DNA of 64,000 nt, from assembly GCA_949358305.1 (NCBI GenBank), contig OX442314.1, positions 30,675,118-30,739,117 on the forward strand, in the 5' to 3' direction. A program made the translations under genes and the position numbers. Under the pieces are notes generated by a model. That model worked only from the letters and a program-made list of their open reading frames with translations. It was not told the origin of the DNA and ran no database searches. This stretch comes from Strigamia acuminata (taxonomy: Eukaryota; Arthropoda; Chilopoda; Geophilomorpha; Linotaeniidae). How positions within the stretch are numbered: position 1 is the stretch's first letter; each line of letters starts with the position of its first letter. Below, one piece after another: positions 10,745 to 22,324 of the stretch.

Positions 10745-13045
10745 ATGGAATTGCAACATGATTTGACAGAACATTTGTCTTACTTGTCCAAGGAAACGAA
10801 AAAAGACTCGAAGGCCTACAGATACGTCGTTGATGTGCTGTACAAACTCCACAAGTATGTGTGTTGGAAGGATTCATCGAAGGAGTTATTTTGTTTGTTT
10901 ATTTATTTGTTTATTTCTTGTGTGTAGACACGTTTTGGAGAATCGAATTGAGAAAAAAGATTTTAAGTTAGATTTGAACGGGGATCTTGATTTACGCGCG
11001 CTTTGGCGATACGAGTCTGTTCGGTTGTTTCTTTTTAACATAGGATGGAGACTGTATGGCGATTTGTTGATATTGAAAGATCCGAAATCATTGCGTCTGA
11101 AAATCGCGCTGAATGTCACCAGGACGTTTCTGTAAGTTTGTTTTTGAGTTGGGATTCAGTGGTGTTACTGGCTGTGTTGTGTGGGGGCGACGACCAAAAG
11201 CGGGCCGATATGTTTTAAGATGATTTTTTTTTCTAAATGTTGACAAAATTGTCCATATTTCTTAAAAAATCGCTCAAAATTGTCCAAATTTTTCAAAAAT
11301 TGTTCAAAATTGTCCATATTTTTAAAAAATCGCTTAAAATTGTTTATATTCTTAAAAAATCGCTCAAAATTATTCAAAAATTACTAAAAATTGTTCAGAA
11401 ATTGTTCAAAATTGTTCAAAAATCGTCGAAATTGTTCAAAATTATTTAAAAATCGTCGAAATTGTGCAAAATTTTTCAAAAAATTCAAAATTTGTCTAAA
11501 TTTTTCAAACAATTCAAAATTTGTCTAAATTTTTCAAAAAATCTCAAAATTTGTCTAAATTTTTCAAAAATCTCAAATTTTTTCAAAAATCTCAAATTTT
11601 TCAAAAATCTCAAAATTTTTCAAAAATCTCAAAATTTTTCAAAAATCTCAAAATTTTTCAAAAATCTCAAAATTTTTGAAAAATCTCAAAATTTTTCAAA
11701 AATCTCAAAATTTTTCAAAAATCTCAAAATTTTTCAAAAATCTCAAAATTTTTCAAAAATCTCAAAATTTTTCAAAAATCTCAAAATTTTTCAAAAATCT
11801 CAAAATTTTTCAAAAATCTCAAAATTTTTCAAAAATCTCAAAATGTTTCAAAAATCTCAAAATTTTTCAAAAATCTCAAAATTTGTCTAAATTTTTCAAA
11901 AAATTTCAAAATTTGTCTAAATTTTTCAAAATCTCAAAATTTGTCTAAATTTTTCAAAAATTTCAAAATTCGTCAAAATTTTCTCAAATCTTCCTTAAAC
12001 CTTAATCAAACGAACCATTTTTTGGTATTTCCCTCAATCAGCCGGTACATCCACCACCAAAATCATAATTCCATCCTTTTTCATTCCATGAACCTCACAG
12101 TGAAGAAATTGACCAAAATCCTTCCCCCTATGAATTTGACCAAAATCCATGCCCCTATGAATTCGAACAAAACCCATGCCCGTGTGAAAAACTCCAAATC
12201 GATCCAAACCTACTTCACTACAAAAAAGAACACATCAAGCCAAACCTACTTCTCTTTGAAAAACCTCCACCCGCGCAACCTAAACGCCACCTAAACACCT
12301 ACAATTTCGAGGACGACAGACTCAGCCAGGGTTTTGCCTCAGTAACAACGACCCAAACCCATCACCAACCAAACGTTTCAACCCAAATTTCCTCCTCACA
12401 ACAGAACGAATCAGGCCTAAACGATTGCGAACAATGGGACTACCGAGACAACATCGAACTCCACTCGATCAACGACTTCGACTCCCACAAGAAGATTAAA
12501 AACATTCAACCGAGCCGGAAACCCAAAATCGTTTCAATACTGAGCGGGAGCAACATCGACATATCAATCAACACCACAGACGTGTCAACCAACACCCCGG
12601 ACGTGTCATTCGATTACGCAGACATGTCGGACGATTCGGAAAAAATAAGCAACCTTCCGCCGAGTAAGTTTGTCTCAAATTTAATCAATACAATCGACTC
12701 AAACGTTTCTTTATGTAGTGGAACCCCCAGATCTACCACAACCTATTCAATTTGAGAGTAAGTTTTCGATCGGTCGATACGACATCGATAAATTTTTGTG
12801 TATTTTAGGAAGAGTTGAAGCAAGACCGACGCCACTTCATCCGTTCGACTGTAATGGCCGTCTTTATCAATGCGTCTATTCTTGCTACTATTTTTTGTAC
12901 AGTATTCTATTTTGATTTAGTGGCGTTACAACCATCTTTCGTCCAGTCAGTGATCACCTACCAAGGCTACAATGATATGGTAGATCTGTTTTTGAGTGCT
13001 GCGTGGTTGATGCAGTCAGCATTGTCCGTAGTGTCGCCGCTCTGA
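10745..13045 (+). CDS. Uncharacterised 5-exon gene, possible C-terminal membrane segment
   Basis: I do not recognise this protein. The proposed exons are 10745-10854, 10928-11131, 12101-12663, 12719-12757 and 12813-13045, joining in frame to about 382 residues. Exons 1-2 encode a compact, conserved-looking domain with RALWRYESVRLFLFNIGW and KSLRLKIALNVTRTFL. Exon 3 is a low-complexity, Pro/Asn/Ser/Asp-rich tail that starts with three diverged copies of a YEFxQNPCP motif. It has almost no methionine. The last exon reads RSTVMAVFINASILATIF, a plausible transmembrane helix, and ends SALSVVSPL. Weak points: exon 3 needs the acceptor at 12,099-12,100, because the one at 12,041 leads to stops. The last exon needs the acceptor AAG at 12,812; the stronger-looking TAG at 12,808 puts the hydrophobic frame out of register. 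It follows Ccdc40 closely on the same strand, but no X-box is seen. Confidence 0.55.
11240..11990. repeat. 19-bp minisatellite in intron 2 of the uncharacterised gene
   Basis: Core TCAAAATTTTTCAAAAATC is repeated more than 20 times, preceded by diverged TTGTTCAAAAT units. Open frames over it are artefacts. Confidence 0.88.
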
Positions 13046-14147
13046 GTAGGTGATTGTGCCAATGAAATGGGTTATGGGACATTGTGCTCACTAAAATGTG
13101 CTTTTGGATTGGTTCCAGAGCTCGGAATAAGGTTTTTATTCTTTTTTTTGCCAAAAGCTGATGCAGTAAGGCGATGTATTGTTTTATGTCCGCATAAATA
13201 TTATTTATTTTTATTGGTTGGATGTTGTAAAAAAGATTGAATGTCTAAAAATAAACAAAGAAAAAGGTAAACAAATATTCATTTTCTCGTGCCATCCACT
13301 TTTTTTTCACGTCTGGGATGAAACCCAGTTAAAAATCCACAAAATTTTAGACATCTGTTAAATAAATTTTAACAAATGCAAAAAAAAATACTTTCCGAAG
13401 TGTTCTGAACATAAATGTGATTTTTTTCTGTATATAAATATAATATTAAAAAAGACACACGAGGAACGAAACAAATAAAAACTTGTATATACTTTTTTCC
13501 GATGTTAAAAAACAAAACAAAAAATAAATTGAAAGAAATACCAAAATTCATTACACAATATACTCGTATAAAAATTCTCATGTTACAATATCTCAGCGCA
13601 ATAAATAAAATATGACAACAACCGGAGCGGTTCCTCGTGAAAACGATGTTGCCAGTAATCATCTAGCAAGTGAATGATATATCTTTAAGATAAACTACCG
13701 TAGATATATTTAGAGCATTAAAATGTGTTTTTTATTTTTTTTTTTAATTTTGGTTTTTTTTTTTTTAAATAATTCTGTTAGTTGTCAAAGATGAATTTTA
13801 ACTGTTTGTTCTTGCTCGAATAATTTACTCTTGAATTTGAATTGTGAATTTGTGATGTACACCAAAGCAATTGGTTCAACGCTGTATCTCTAAATTCTAA
13901 ACGGGTCAAGTGTCAATAAACTTGTTGCACATTTGGGTTCAAAGTTCAAGTAATTAGTGGCCTTAATTCTAGGAATTAAATAATCAAACATTGATTTCTT
14001 CACAAAAATAAATAATTAAATAATTAAAATACTATTCACACCATTCTAAAGTATAAATTAAACCAACCTAGACAACACAAATAGTAATAAAACCAATAAA
14101 ATCAACTAAAACAAACAACTAAACAAAGCAAAAAACTCGAAATAAAC
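13046..14147. other. AT-rich intergenic region, no gene seen
   Basis: The sequence has long A and T runs. Only short chance frames occur, and no transposon termini were recognised. Confidence 0.6.
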
Positions 14148-14240
14148 AAAACCACTATCGCATTTCGCATGCAATTACCAAATCAACACCAAAAATGCGA
14201 TACCGAGTCTCACACGTGTCCACCCATCAATATAAAGACC
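14148..14240 (+). promoter_or_regulatory. GRP promoter block of GRP-1, with TATA box
   Basis: It contains ACTATCGCATTTCGCATGCA and the later AATGCGATACCGAGTCT, both shared with the other GRP genes. The TATA box TATAAAG lies at 14231-14237, 52 bp before the start codon. Confidence 0.7.
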
Positions 14241-14288
14241 CCCAACCCCAAACTCAACTCAAACCGAATCACAACAGTCAAGTCAACC

Positions 14289-15421
14289 ATGAACGTAAGT
14301 ATTAGTCTCCTAGAAAAAAAAAATCTAACACATTTCTTCAAAATATTACTCAATTTCAGCAATTTATTCCCATCCTTACTCTGGCTTTAATCGTCGCCGT
14401 GCACTCGCAACAAGGCGCTCCCGGAGCTCCGGCGGGCCAACAAGCCGCCCAGGGTGCTCCAGCGAAACCAGACGAAAATAAACACACTCCATTCCCCCCA
14501 CAATATTCCCCCAAACCGTGTGGTGGAGGCGGTGGAGGCGGCGGCGGCGGCGGCAGTGGAACCAATGGAGGTTTTGGATTCAGCAGCGGCTACTCGGCCA
14601 GTGATCCAGACTGTTTAGGGGGCGCTGGCGGCTTTGGTGGATATGGATTTGGAGGAAATGGAGGCGGAGGAAATGGCGGCGGAGGAGGAGGAGGAGGCGG
14701 CGGTGGTGGCGGAGGAGGTGGCGGGGGAGGAGGAGGAGGAGGAAGTGGTAGAAAACATCGTCAAGTGTCTGGCTTTCCTGGAATGCCTGGATTCTCTTTT
14801 CCATTTAATTCCAATGGTCAGCAAGGATTTTTTGGAGGGGCAAATGGATCACCAGGTTCTGCTGGAGGCTACGGCGGAAGCGGCGGCAATGGTGGACTTA
14901 CCGGAGCAAATGGATCACCAGGTTCTGCTGGAGGTTACGGCGGAAGCGGCGGCAATGGTGGACTTACCGGAGCAAATGGATCACCAGGTTCTGCTGGAGG
15001 TTACGGCGGAAGTGGCGGCAATGGTGGACTTCCCGGTTCGGCTGGTAATCCTGGAGGTTATGGCGGTGGAATGCCCGGATCTGCTGGTTCCTCTGGAGGT
15101 TTTGGCGGAAGTGGTGGGATGCCCGGACCTCTGGGCTCTTCTGGAGGTTACGGCGGAAGTGGTGGACAGCCTGGAGCACCGGGATTTGCAGGAAGTTATG
15201 GTGGGGGTGGTGGTTTTGTTCCGTATCCGCCGATCATGCCGTGTTATCAATGCCGCCTCGGTGAGAAACCGATTGCAGTGGGTCCGAATGGCATCCTTGG
15301 GTGCGGTTATTGTCCTAACTTGCCACCGTACATCCCCGGAATTCAAACACTAAGTTCAGTTCAACTTCAACAACCGAGTGAAAGTCAAAATAGTACGCAC
15401 ACAATGCTACCTCGTGCGTAA
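14289..15421 (+). CDS. GRP-1: secreted glycine-rich repeat protein with C-terminal Cys motif
   Basis: Two exons: ATGAAC at 14289-14294, donor GT at 14295, acceptor ending at 14359, and exon 2 at 14360-15421, giving 355 residues. The start is a signal peptide (MNQFIPILTLALIVAVHS). Then come a QQGAPGAPAGQQ segment, a KPCGGG...SGTNGGFGF...DPDC module shared with GRP-5, 6 and 7, and a poly-Gly stretch. Three copies of a 22-residue unit (GANGSPGSAGGYGGSGGNGG plus 2) and related Pro-Gly-Ser units follow. The C-terminal motif is C-x2-C-R-L-G-E-x-P-x3-V-G-P-N-G-x3-C-G-Y-C, shared with GRP-3 and the GRP-4 relic. A secreted structural protein is likely; the exact role is unknown. Confidence 0.8.
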
Positions 15422-16106
15422 TGTTGTTGTTTGTATTTAAATGAATAATGTTTGCAAATTAAATTTTTGTTTGACAATAAAATAAAATCACCGTAGTTAA
15501 TATTTCATACGATAACATTTATTTTCAAAACACTCACAATACAAAATGGCGTAACATAAAATTACGTCACCGAAGCAATCCGAGCAATCCGAAACTAGAT
15601 TTCTCTCCGTCGGAAAGAGTCGCTTCAAGTCATTGCGGACTTGAGAGCGATCACGCCTCTTGTTGCGACCACAGTCGCCATCGTCTCCTTCTCGCTAGAG
15701 TTGTCACAACCAGTCAGCACAGGACTGGAGATCGTACTGTCTCCAAGATGGCGATCAAGCCACAAAGAGACCTTGTGTAATCTTCTGTCCTGATTGGCTG
15801 CAATCAGAACGTCGTAGGAGCTGCTGAGGATCCTCTTGTTGATGTTGCCAGTGCCGACTAGCGGCGGCCAGTTGGTCACAATGCAATTTATTTTATTTTT
15901 ATCTAAACAAATTAACAAATCCAAAATTAAATCTTATATCGCAATGCTGAAAGTCACTAAATTCTCCACTATCTCGTAATGCGTCCGTTTTATAAATTTA
16001 GTCTCTCGAATTTAATAAACTTTGTGCGTCTATTTTAAATTATAAAATATTCTTTTCATTTCTAGTGTTACCCATTAAAATATAATATAAAACTAACTGT
16101 GAAATA
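15422..16106. other. GRP-1 3' region and intergenic, no gene seen
   Basis: AATAAA-type signals lie near 15,475-15,485. The segment 15,540-15,950 is less AT-rich than its surroundings and could be an old transposon piece, but no termini or domains were found. The first 80 bp resemble the GRP-2 3' region, which supports recent common descent. Confidence 0.5.
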
Positions 16107-16180
16107 ACCCGGATCACACCAAACCGCTATCATATTTCGAATGCACCCAGTCTCAAGTGTACATCCATCAATAATACAAT
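16107..16180 (+). promoter_or_regulatory. GRP promoter block of GRP-2 (shortened)
   Basis: The CCCGGATCACACCAAACCGC element and CTATCATATTTCGAATGCA are present. The middle of the block is deleted and the TATA box is degenerate (AATAATACAA near 16,170). Confidence 0.6.
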
Positions 16181-16215
16181 GACTACTAAAACCGAATCAC
16201 ACGCGCAAGGAAAAC

Positions 16216-16698
16216 ATGAACGTGAGTATTGGTCTCTACTAACAAAATATTTAACACATATCTTAAAAATTTACTCAACTTTAGCGATGTATTATTTACA
16301 TCCTTATCCTGGGCTTGATCGTTGTCGTGCAGTCGCTTAAGCGCACCAAACGGGCTTCAGCTGGCCTACAAGGCGCCCGACAAGCTCCGCTCGAAGATTA
16401 TGAAAATCCAGACGATGGACAAGATGGCGAAGATGGTGAAGATGGAGGTTCGGGTGGAAGAGGTGGAAATGGAGGTGGAAGTGGCGGTGGAAGGGGTGGA
16501 AAGGGTGGAGGTAGAAGGGGTGGAAAGGGTGGAAAGGGTGGGGGTGGAAAGGGTGGAAAGGGTGGAGGTGGAAGAGGTGGAGGGGGTGGAGGTAGAAAAG
16601 GTGGAAGGGGTGGAGGTGGAAGGGGTGGAAATGGAGGTGGAAATGGAGGTGGAAGGGGTGGAAGGGGTGGAGGAGATGGAGAAGATGGAGCGGATTGA
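16216..16698 (+). CDS. GRP-2: secreted cationic glycine-rich protein
   Basis: Exon 1 is ATGAAC (16216-16221) and exon 2 is 16285-16698, giving 139 residues. The signal peptide is MNRCIIYILILGLIVVVQS. After a short linker (KRTKRASAGLQGARQAP) and an acidic DGQDGEDGEDGG patch the body is GGRGGKGGG-type repeat, rich in Arg and Lys. It ends DGEDGAD. The Cys motif of GRP-1 and GRP-3 is absent: the matching downstream DNA has become 3' UTR. A dense-charge secreted protein; binding to polyanions or acidic GRP-3 is only a guess. Confidence 0.72.
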
Positions 16699-17410
16699 AA
16701 ATAAAAATAATGCGCAGACAACGCTACATCGTGCATCATGTAGTTTGCATTTAAATGAACGGTGTTTGTAAATTAAATTTTTATTTGAAAATAAATAAAT
16801 AAATAAATTAGTTTTTCGTGCGACATTTATTACATTCATAACATTTATTTTCAAAACACGCAATAAAAAACAACATAATGATGGTATTTTGTAAAATCTG
16901 AAATTTTGGAAATCTTTAAGTCCATATATATATTAATTTTTATAGGAAATGAAAATAGGTTGTCGCGTCCTTACTCGGGGATGTAAAATTACCGTTTAAG
17001 GTATAACTTCCCTGGTTTGTCTCACCTGTGATTGATGTACACCATAGTAATTCACTACAGGATATTTAAAGGAATAAACTGTTTATTACCGGCTACAAGT
17101 CTTATAATCGTATAATGGTATGAATTAGATAAAAGGAATCCAAGATCACGTCCTCGGATCTGCGTGGTTGTGGATCACTGGCGTCGCCCTGGTTGTTGCG
17201 TTCTTCGCGAGTCCGTTCGTTGGTGGATTGTCCATTGCCTGTTGGCCAGAAAAGAGAAAACGATCTATTTGGATTGTGACACAGAAGGGGGTTACCTACG
17301 AAATGTCTCCGATGGCTACATACTGTCTTCTGGGTCACCGCAAGGTCAAGAAATGGACAATGAAGTTAAAAAGGATTCTGAAGTTTTGTTATACCGTATT
17401 TATTTGTAAC
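16699..17410. other. GRP-2 3' region and intergenic
   Basis: AATAAATAAATAAATAAA lies near 16,790-16,808. The part 17,085-17,410 has overlapping open frames and a higher GC content. It may be a transposon remnant, but I recognise no domain. Confidence 0.45.
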
Positions 17411-17916
17411 TAAGCTTTGTAACCTAAAACCAAGCTAATCCTCAATTAGGACACTTTATTGGGTCATAATTGTAAGTGAAAGAGAGGAAACACAAAAGAA
17501 AGGAAATACTCATTTTGGAAATACATTACAACATGCTAGTTTTAGTAGGTTACAAAGCTACCGTACTGCCTCGATTTAACGCCGGGCGTATCTAAACGCC
17601 GGGCCTCGATTAATGACTAATGTTTCTAACCTTTTTTTCTCAAAACTTTTCAGTAAGAGATAATATTTTTAAGAACAGTTCTAGACTAATTAGATGGTGC
17701 TCTACAACTTTCTAATTCACCTTTTCTCTCTATCTGTCACGGTTCTCGAGTTACAATATGGATGACCTAGAAGATGACCTCTGAGGTCAAGTTGGATGTC
17801 ATAATTGGATTTTCCCTAAAATACTACACTGACAGTCATTTTGCTAAATCAACAACTAAAACAGTTTGGGAATTATTTACTGAGAACCAGACTTTCTGAC
17901 CACCCTGTATAAAGCG
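17411..17916. mobile_element. Partial MITE of the CAGGGTGGTTCAGAAAG family
   Basis: The right half matches the complete element at 55,378-56,041, including CCAGACTTTCTGACCACCCTG at the right end. The left terminus is missing. A palindromic GCCGGGC patch lies near 17,580-17,610. Confidence 0.65.
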
Positions 17917-17970
17917 CCATTTTTATATCAGGATCAACTAAGACTAATTTAGCATTCAAACAGTAAACTA

Positions 17971-18075
17971 ACCCGGATCACAACAAACTGCTATCGTATT
18001 TCGAATGCAATTAACAAATCATCACCTGGAATGCAACACCCACTCTCAAGTGTTCATCCATCAATATAATGACTC
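17971..18075 (+). promoter_or_regulatory. GRP promoter block of GRP-3
   Basis: CCCGGATCACAACAAACTGC, CTATCGTATTTCGAATGCAA and CTGGAATGCAACACCCA are followed by the TATA-like AATATAAT at about 18063-18070, around 35 bp before the ATG. Confidence 0.7.
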
Positions 18076-18105
18076 CTAAAACCAAATCACGCAGGCAAGG
18101 CAACC

Positions 18106-19423
18106 ATGAACGTGAGTATTGGTCTCCACTAACAAAATATGTAACAACTCTTAAAAATTCACTCAATTTTAGCACTTTATTATTCACATCCTTATTCTGT
18201 GCTTGATCGTTGTCGTGGACTCGTATAACCGCACCACCGGAGCTCCGTCAGGCCAACAAGGCGCCCAAATAGCTCCGTCAGGCCAGCAAGGCGCCCAAAG
18301 AGCTCCATTAGGCCAACAAGGCATCCAAAGAGCTCCATCAGGCCAACAAGGCGCCCAAAGAGCTCCGTTAGGCCAACAAGGCGCCCAAAGAGCTCCGTTA
18401 GGCCAACAAGGCGCCCAAAAAGCTCTGTTAGGCCAACAAGGTGCCCAAAGCGCTCCGTCAAGCCAACAAGGCGCCCAACTATTGCAACATTATGAAAATC
18501 TACGTGATTTTTTTTTACCTAACCCAGGTGAACATCATGAATCTGAATATGACGACAGTGACGATAGTTACGACAGTGACGACAGTGACGATAGTTACGA
18601 CAGTGACGATAGGTACGACAGTGACGATAGTGACGACAGTCAGTATAGTGAAGATAGTGAAGATAGTGAAGATAGTGAAGATAGTGAAGATAGTGAAGAT
18701 AGTGAAGATAGTGAAGATAGTGAATATAGTGAAGATAGTGAAGGTAGTGAAGATGGTGATGATGGTAAAGTTGGTAAAGATGGTAAAGTTATTAAACGTG
18801 ACAAAAATGGTGAAGATGAAATTGGAGGTAATAGAAATCGTACAGTGTCTGACGTTCCACTTGATTCCAATATTCAGCAAAGAGTACACGACAGAAGTGA
18901 TAGCAGAATTGAATTTCCCGAATCACCTGGTTATCCTAGAGCTAATAGTGGCAGTGTTCAATTTCTCAAACCACCTAGTTATCCTAGAGGCTTCAGTGGC
19001 AGTGTTGGATTTCCCGAACCACCTGGTTATCCTAGAGGTTATAGTGGAAGTGTCGGATTCCCCGAATCACTTGGTTATCCTAGAGGTTATAGTGGCAGTA
19101 TTGGATTGCCCGAATCAACGGGATATCCTAAAGGTTTTAGTGGCAGTGTTGGATTGCCCGAATCACCGGGTTATCCTAGAGGTTATAGTGGCAGTGTTGG
19201 TAATAGAGGTGAAATGTCCGGATATCCAGTTGGGAACGTTGGTCTGCCTAGAGCACCAGATTTGCGATTGAAGGATTGTCATCCATGCCGCTTTGGTGAA
19301 AAACCTAGCGTAGTGGGTCCGAATGGCGCCCAGAGATGCGGTTATTGTCCTATTTTTCACCATACATCATCGGAATCTCGTTATGACTCTCCAGACACTA
19401 AGTTCAACAAGTTCGACGACTGA
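18106..19423 (+). CDS. GRP-3: secreted acidic Ser-Asp/Glu and Pro-Gly-Tyr repeat protein
   Basis: Exon 1 is ATGAAC (18106-18111) and exon 2 is 18173-19423, giving 418 residues. The signal peptide is MNHFIIHILILCLIVVVDS. Domains in order: about eight SGQQGAQRAP-type units; a long acidic tract first of SDDSYDSDD then of EDS triplets; a basic DGKVIKRDKNGEDE patch; about seven units of ESPGYPRGYSGSVG type; and the C-terminal module CHPCRFGEKPSVVGPNG followed by CGYC. The EDS tract is an ideal substrate for acidophilic secretory or CK2-like kinases (inference). The 9-bp DNA repeat GAAGATAGT underlies it. The Cys module is the only non-repeat domain and is conserved with GRP-1. Confidence 0.78.
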
Positions 19424-19443
19424 GTAAAAAGTTAAAATAATAT

Positions 19444-20216
19444 GGGTAGCCAAACGACTCAATATTACTTCTTGTGCTATGACATGCCATCTGGGCATGA
19501 CATGCCAACTCTTTATGCCAACTCTTCGTGCCAACTCTTCGTGCCAACTCTTTGTGCCAACTCTTCATGCCAACTTTTAATAGACCAGACATTTTTCTAA
19601 AAGCCTCTATTTATCGTAATTTGGTTTTTTTGTTCAATTTTCACTGTCTACACTTAGTATCATAAATTTAAGACGACTGAAATCTGAGACATAAAGCATT
19701 GTAAAAACTTTGAGTTTGTGTTTGCAAATGAATTTGGAAAAAATAAAAATATTTCCTCTAAAACTACATGAAATAATGAATAAAATCAACAAGTGTTTAT
19801 TTTTTTTAATAGTTAAAAATCCAGATTTTTAAAACTTTAAAATATACATTTTATTCATTTTTCCATGTAGTTTTAGAAGAAATGTTTTTTATTTTTCCAA
19901 ATTCATTTGCAAACGCACAAACTTAAAGTTTTTACAATGTTTCATGTCTCAGATTTCAGTGGTCTTAAATTTATGATACTAAGTGTAGACAGTGAAAATT
20001 GAACAAAAAATCCAAATTATACGATAAATAGAGGCTTCTAGAAAAATGTTTGGGTCTATTAAGAGTTGGCACAAAGAGTTGGCATGAAGAATTGGCATAA
20101 AGAGCTGGCATAAAGAGTTGGCATTGGCATGTCATACCGAGATGCATGTAGAGATGGCATGTCATGCCGAGATGGCATGTCATAGCATAAGAAGTAATAT
20201 TCAGTCGTTTGGCCCC
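19444..20216. mobile_element. Fold-back MITE with arms of about 380 bp
   Basis: Ends GCCAAACGACTCAATATTAC and GTAATATTCAGTCGTTTGGC are inverted, and the similarity continues inward to the middle near 19,810. Each arm carries a 13-bp minisatellite (GCCAACTCTTTAT or its complement). A deleted copy lies at 23,124-23,271, in the same position downstream of GRP-4, so the insertion predates the local duplication. Confidence 0.8.
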
Positions 20217-20779
20217 TTCATAATCTGATGCGCAATCATTGCTATCTCGTGCGTACTGTTTTTTTTTGTTTTTCATTTAAATGAAAGATGTTTTTAAATT
20301 AAATTTTTGTAAGCTATTTTGTTCTCTTATTACACTGATTTATTTATTTAATAAAATACAAGAAAAATACAGGCTATAAATCAACAACATGGACGACTGC
20401 ATTAAGTGCCTCTGTGTTTTGTTTAGTATGAATACCAGTAACTAAAAAAAATTAGGCTGCGATTTACCATTAATTTTATTGAATACTTTCTCCATTTTAC
20501 ACATAAAAGAACTCCCAGAATCCCGCTCAAAGTTGTTTCTATCTCACAAATTATCTGGGAGAAATACAACATGATTTTTTAAAATAATTTCCGATTTAAC
20601 GTTTATTCAGTTCAATTCCCATTACACTACAATATGACAGTTTTAGTCCTATTTTACTAGGCGTTTTGCAGTCGTCATTTTCATTTCTAGCGATACAATA
20701 AGTATATTTTATACCCTAGACAAATTAACCATTTTTATTTCAGGATGTAAGACTAGTTTAGCATTCCTATCGTGAAATA
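20217..20779. repeat. Intergenic half of a local duplication (copy A)
   Basis: This region aligns almost throughout to 23,272-23,830. The shared sequence includes GATGCGCAATCATTGCTA and CAACATGGACGACTGCAT. No gene is seen in either copy. Confidence 0.8.
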
Positions 20780-20890
20780 TCCCGGATCACAACAAACCGC
20801 TATCGCATTTCACAAGCAAATAAAATAAAATAATTACTAGGAATGCAATACGGAGTCTTATGGGTTCACCCATCAATATAATGACTCCTC
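20780..20890 (+). promoter_or_regulatory. GRP promoter block of GRP-5
   Basis: CCCGGATCACAACAAACCGC, TATCGCATTTCACAAGCAAA and GGAATGCAATACGGAGTCT are present, with the TATA-like AATATAAT at about 20875-20882. Confidence 0.7.
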
Positions 20891-20939
20891 CAGACCCAAA
20901 CTCAACTCGAAGCGAATCGCAACGAGCAAGGCAACCACC

Positions 20940-21348
20940 ATGAATGTGAGTTTTAATATCTAATACCAACTAGTGTTAAAAATTTGCCCAATTTTAGAAA
21001 TTTATTCTCATCCTTATTCTGGGCGTGATCGTCGCTGTGTACTCACGAAAAAACAAAAAAGAAGCTCCAGCAAAAGCGAAACCTTGTGGTGGAGGAGGCG
21101 GCAGTGGAACCAATGGAGGTTTTGGGTTTGGTTTTGGATACTCGGATGATCCAAACTGCAAAGGTGGAGGCTCTGGTGGTGGCTCTGGTAGTGGCTCTGG
21201 TAGTGGCTCTGGTGGAGGTTCTGGAAGTGGCTCTGGAGGTGGGTCTGGTGGTGGAGGTGGTGGTGGAGGCTCTGGTGGATATGGATATGGATATGGAGGA
21301 AGTAATGGATATGGATATGGATATGGAGGTGATAAAAGACGTCGTTAA
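20940..21348 (+). CDS. GRP-5: short secreted Gly/Ser protein
   Basis: Exon 1 is ATGAAT (20940-20945) and exon 2 is 20998-21348, giving 118 residues. The signal peptide is MNKFILILILGVIVAVYS. A basic RKNKKEAPAKAKPC linker leads to GGGGGSGTNGGFGFGFGYS, DDPNCKGG, GSGSGSGGG repeats, and a YGYGYGG tail ending DKRRR. This is the simplest form of the Gly/Ser subfamily (GRP-5, 6, 7). A paired Cys (KPC and PNC) flanks the GFGF core and may form a disulphide. Confidence 0.78.
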
Positions 21349-21769
21349 TTCAGCGCCGAACTAACCACTTCCGAGGCTGCAAGCAGAAGCATTAATCAAA
21401 CCCTTTTCCATTTTTCAAAAAATCAAATTGTAAAATAGGATATCATGTTTTTTTTCCTATATATTATATTCATCTATATAAATAAAAATGTAAATAAAAA
21501 AAGTGAATTCAGACTTCTGCTCTGCAACACTTTTAAATTCAAATGTACAGCAATAAAAAATGTATTTCCTGCATTGTACCTTTCCTTCTACAACTAATCC
21601 TAACAAATTCTGCAGACATCTATTTAAGACGAACTTACACTTATTCGTATTTTTGATAATCACTCAAAGAAATAAAAAATCATTGATTTTAATGGTGACA
21701 TTTTGGATGGCAATTGTTTGCTAGTTGCAGTTGAAAACGAGAGAGTTCAGGTTTATAGCATTACATGTT

Positions 21770-22065
21770 TATGCGTACGGACGAAAAGGCCTTCAAATCC
21801 CGAATGTGTTTAATCTCCTTTAGGGCTAAAGGTTAGTTGGTTGTCCATTTGCAAACCCACATGAGAGGAAGGTCATTCAAGTGCCATTTGTGTGCATAGT
21901 CCAGTTTTGCAAATGGAAATTTAAAAATACATTTATAAGAATCCATACTGGAGAAAAACTATTCAAGTGCCATTTGTGTGATTATTCTTGTACTGGAAGT
22001 GAACAGTTCAAATACACAGACGAACTCATACTGGAGAAAAACCATTCATGTGTCCCATGGATAAT
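21770..22065 (+). pseudogene. Decayed C2H2 zinc-finger fragment
   Basis: One frame reads RIHTGEKLFKCHLCDYSC, a classic finger linker and half-finger. Further HTGEK-like and CHLC pieces occur before and after it in other frames and with stops. The fragment has no start and several frameshifts. The rest of 21,349-22,320 is AT-rich and holds the GRP-5 3' region. Confidence 0.7.
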
Positions 22066-22324
22066 GCTGAAAGTCACTAATTTTTTTACTTTGTGCGTTA
22101 ATTTTAAATTATAAACTACTGTTTTTATTTCTGGCGTTAGTAAGTACTCTATCTGTTAGGCAACCCAACCACAGTAAGTGTAAAAGTCAAATTAGTATAT
22201 ACTGACTTGACTTATTTTTCCACTAAAATAAATTGACTTTTACATATATGTAAATACATACATGTAAATAATTATAAAGCGCCATTTTTATATCAAGAAC
22301 AACTAAGACTAAGATTATAAATTA

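Noticed and set aside
11462-11948. Phe/Lys/Ser-rich repeat frames
   Set aside because: Translation of an intronic minisatellite; no coding context.
18441-19271. Second frame over GRP-3 with IVKIVKIVK repeats
   Set aside because: Out-of-frame reading of the EDS repeat. The signal peptide and Cys module are in the other frame.
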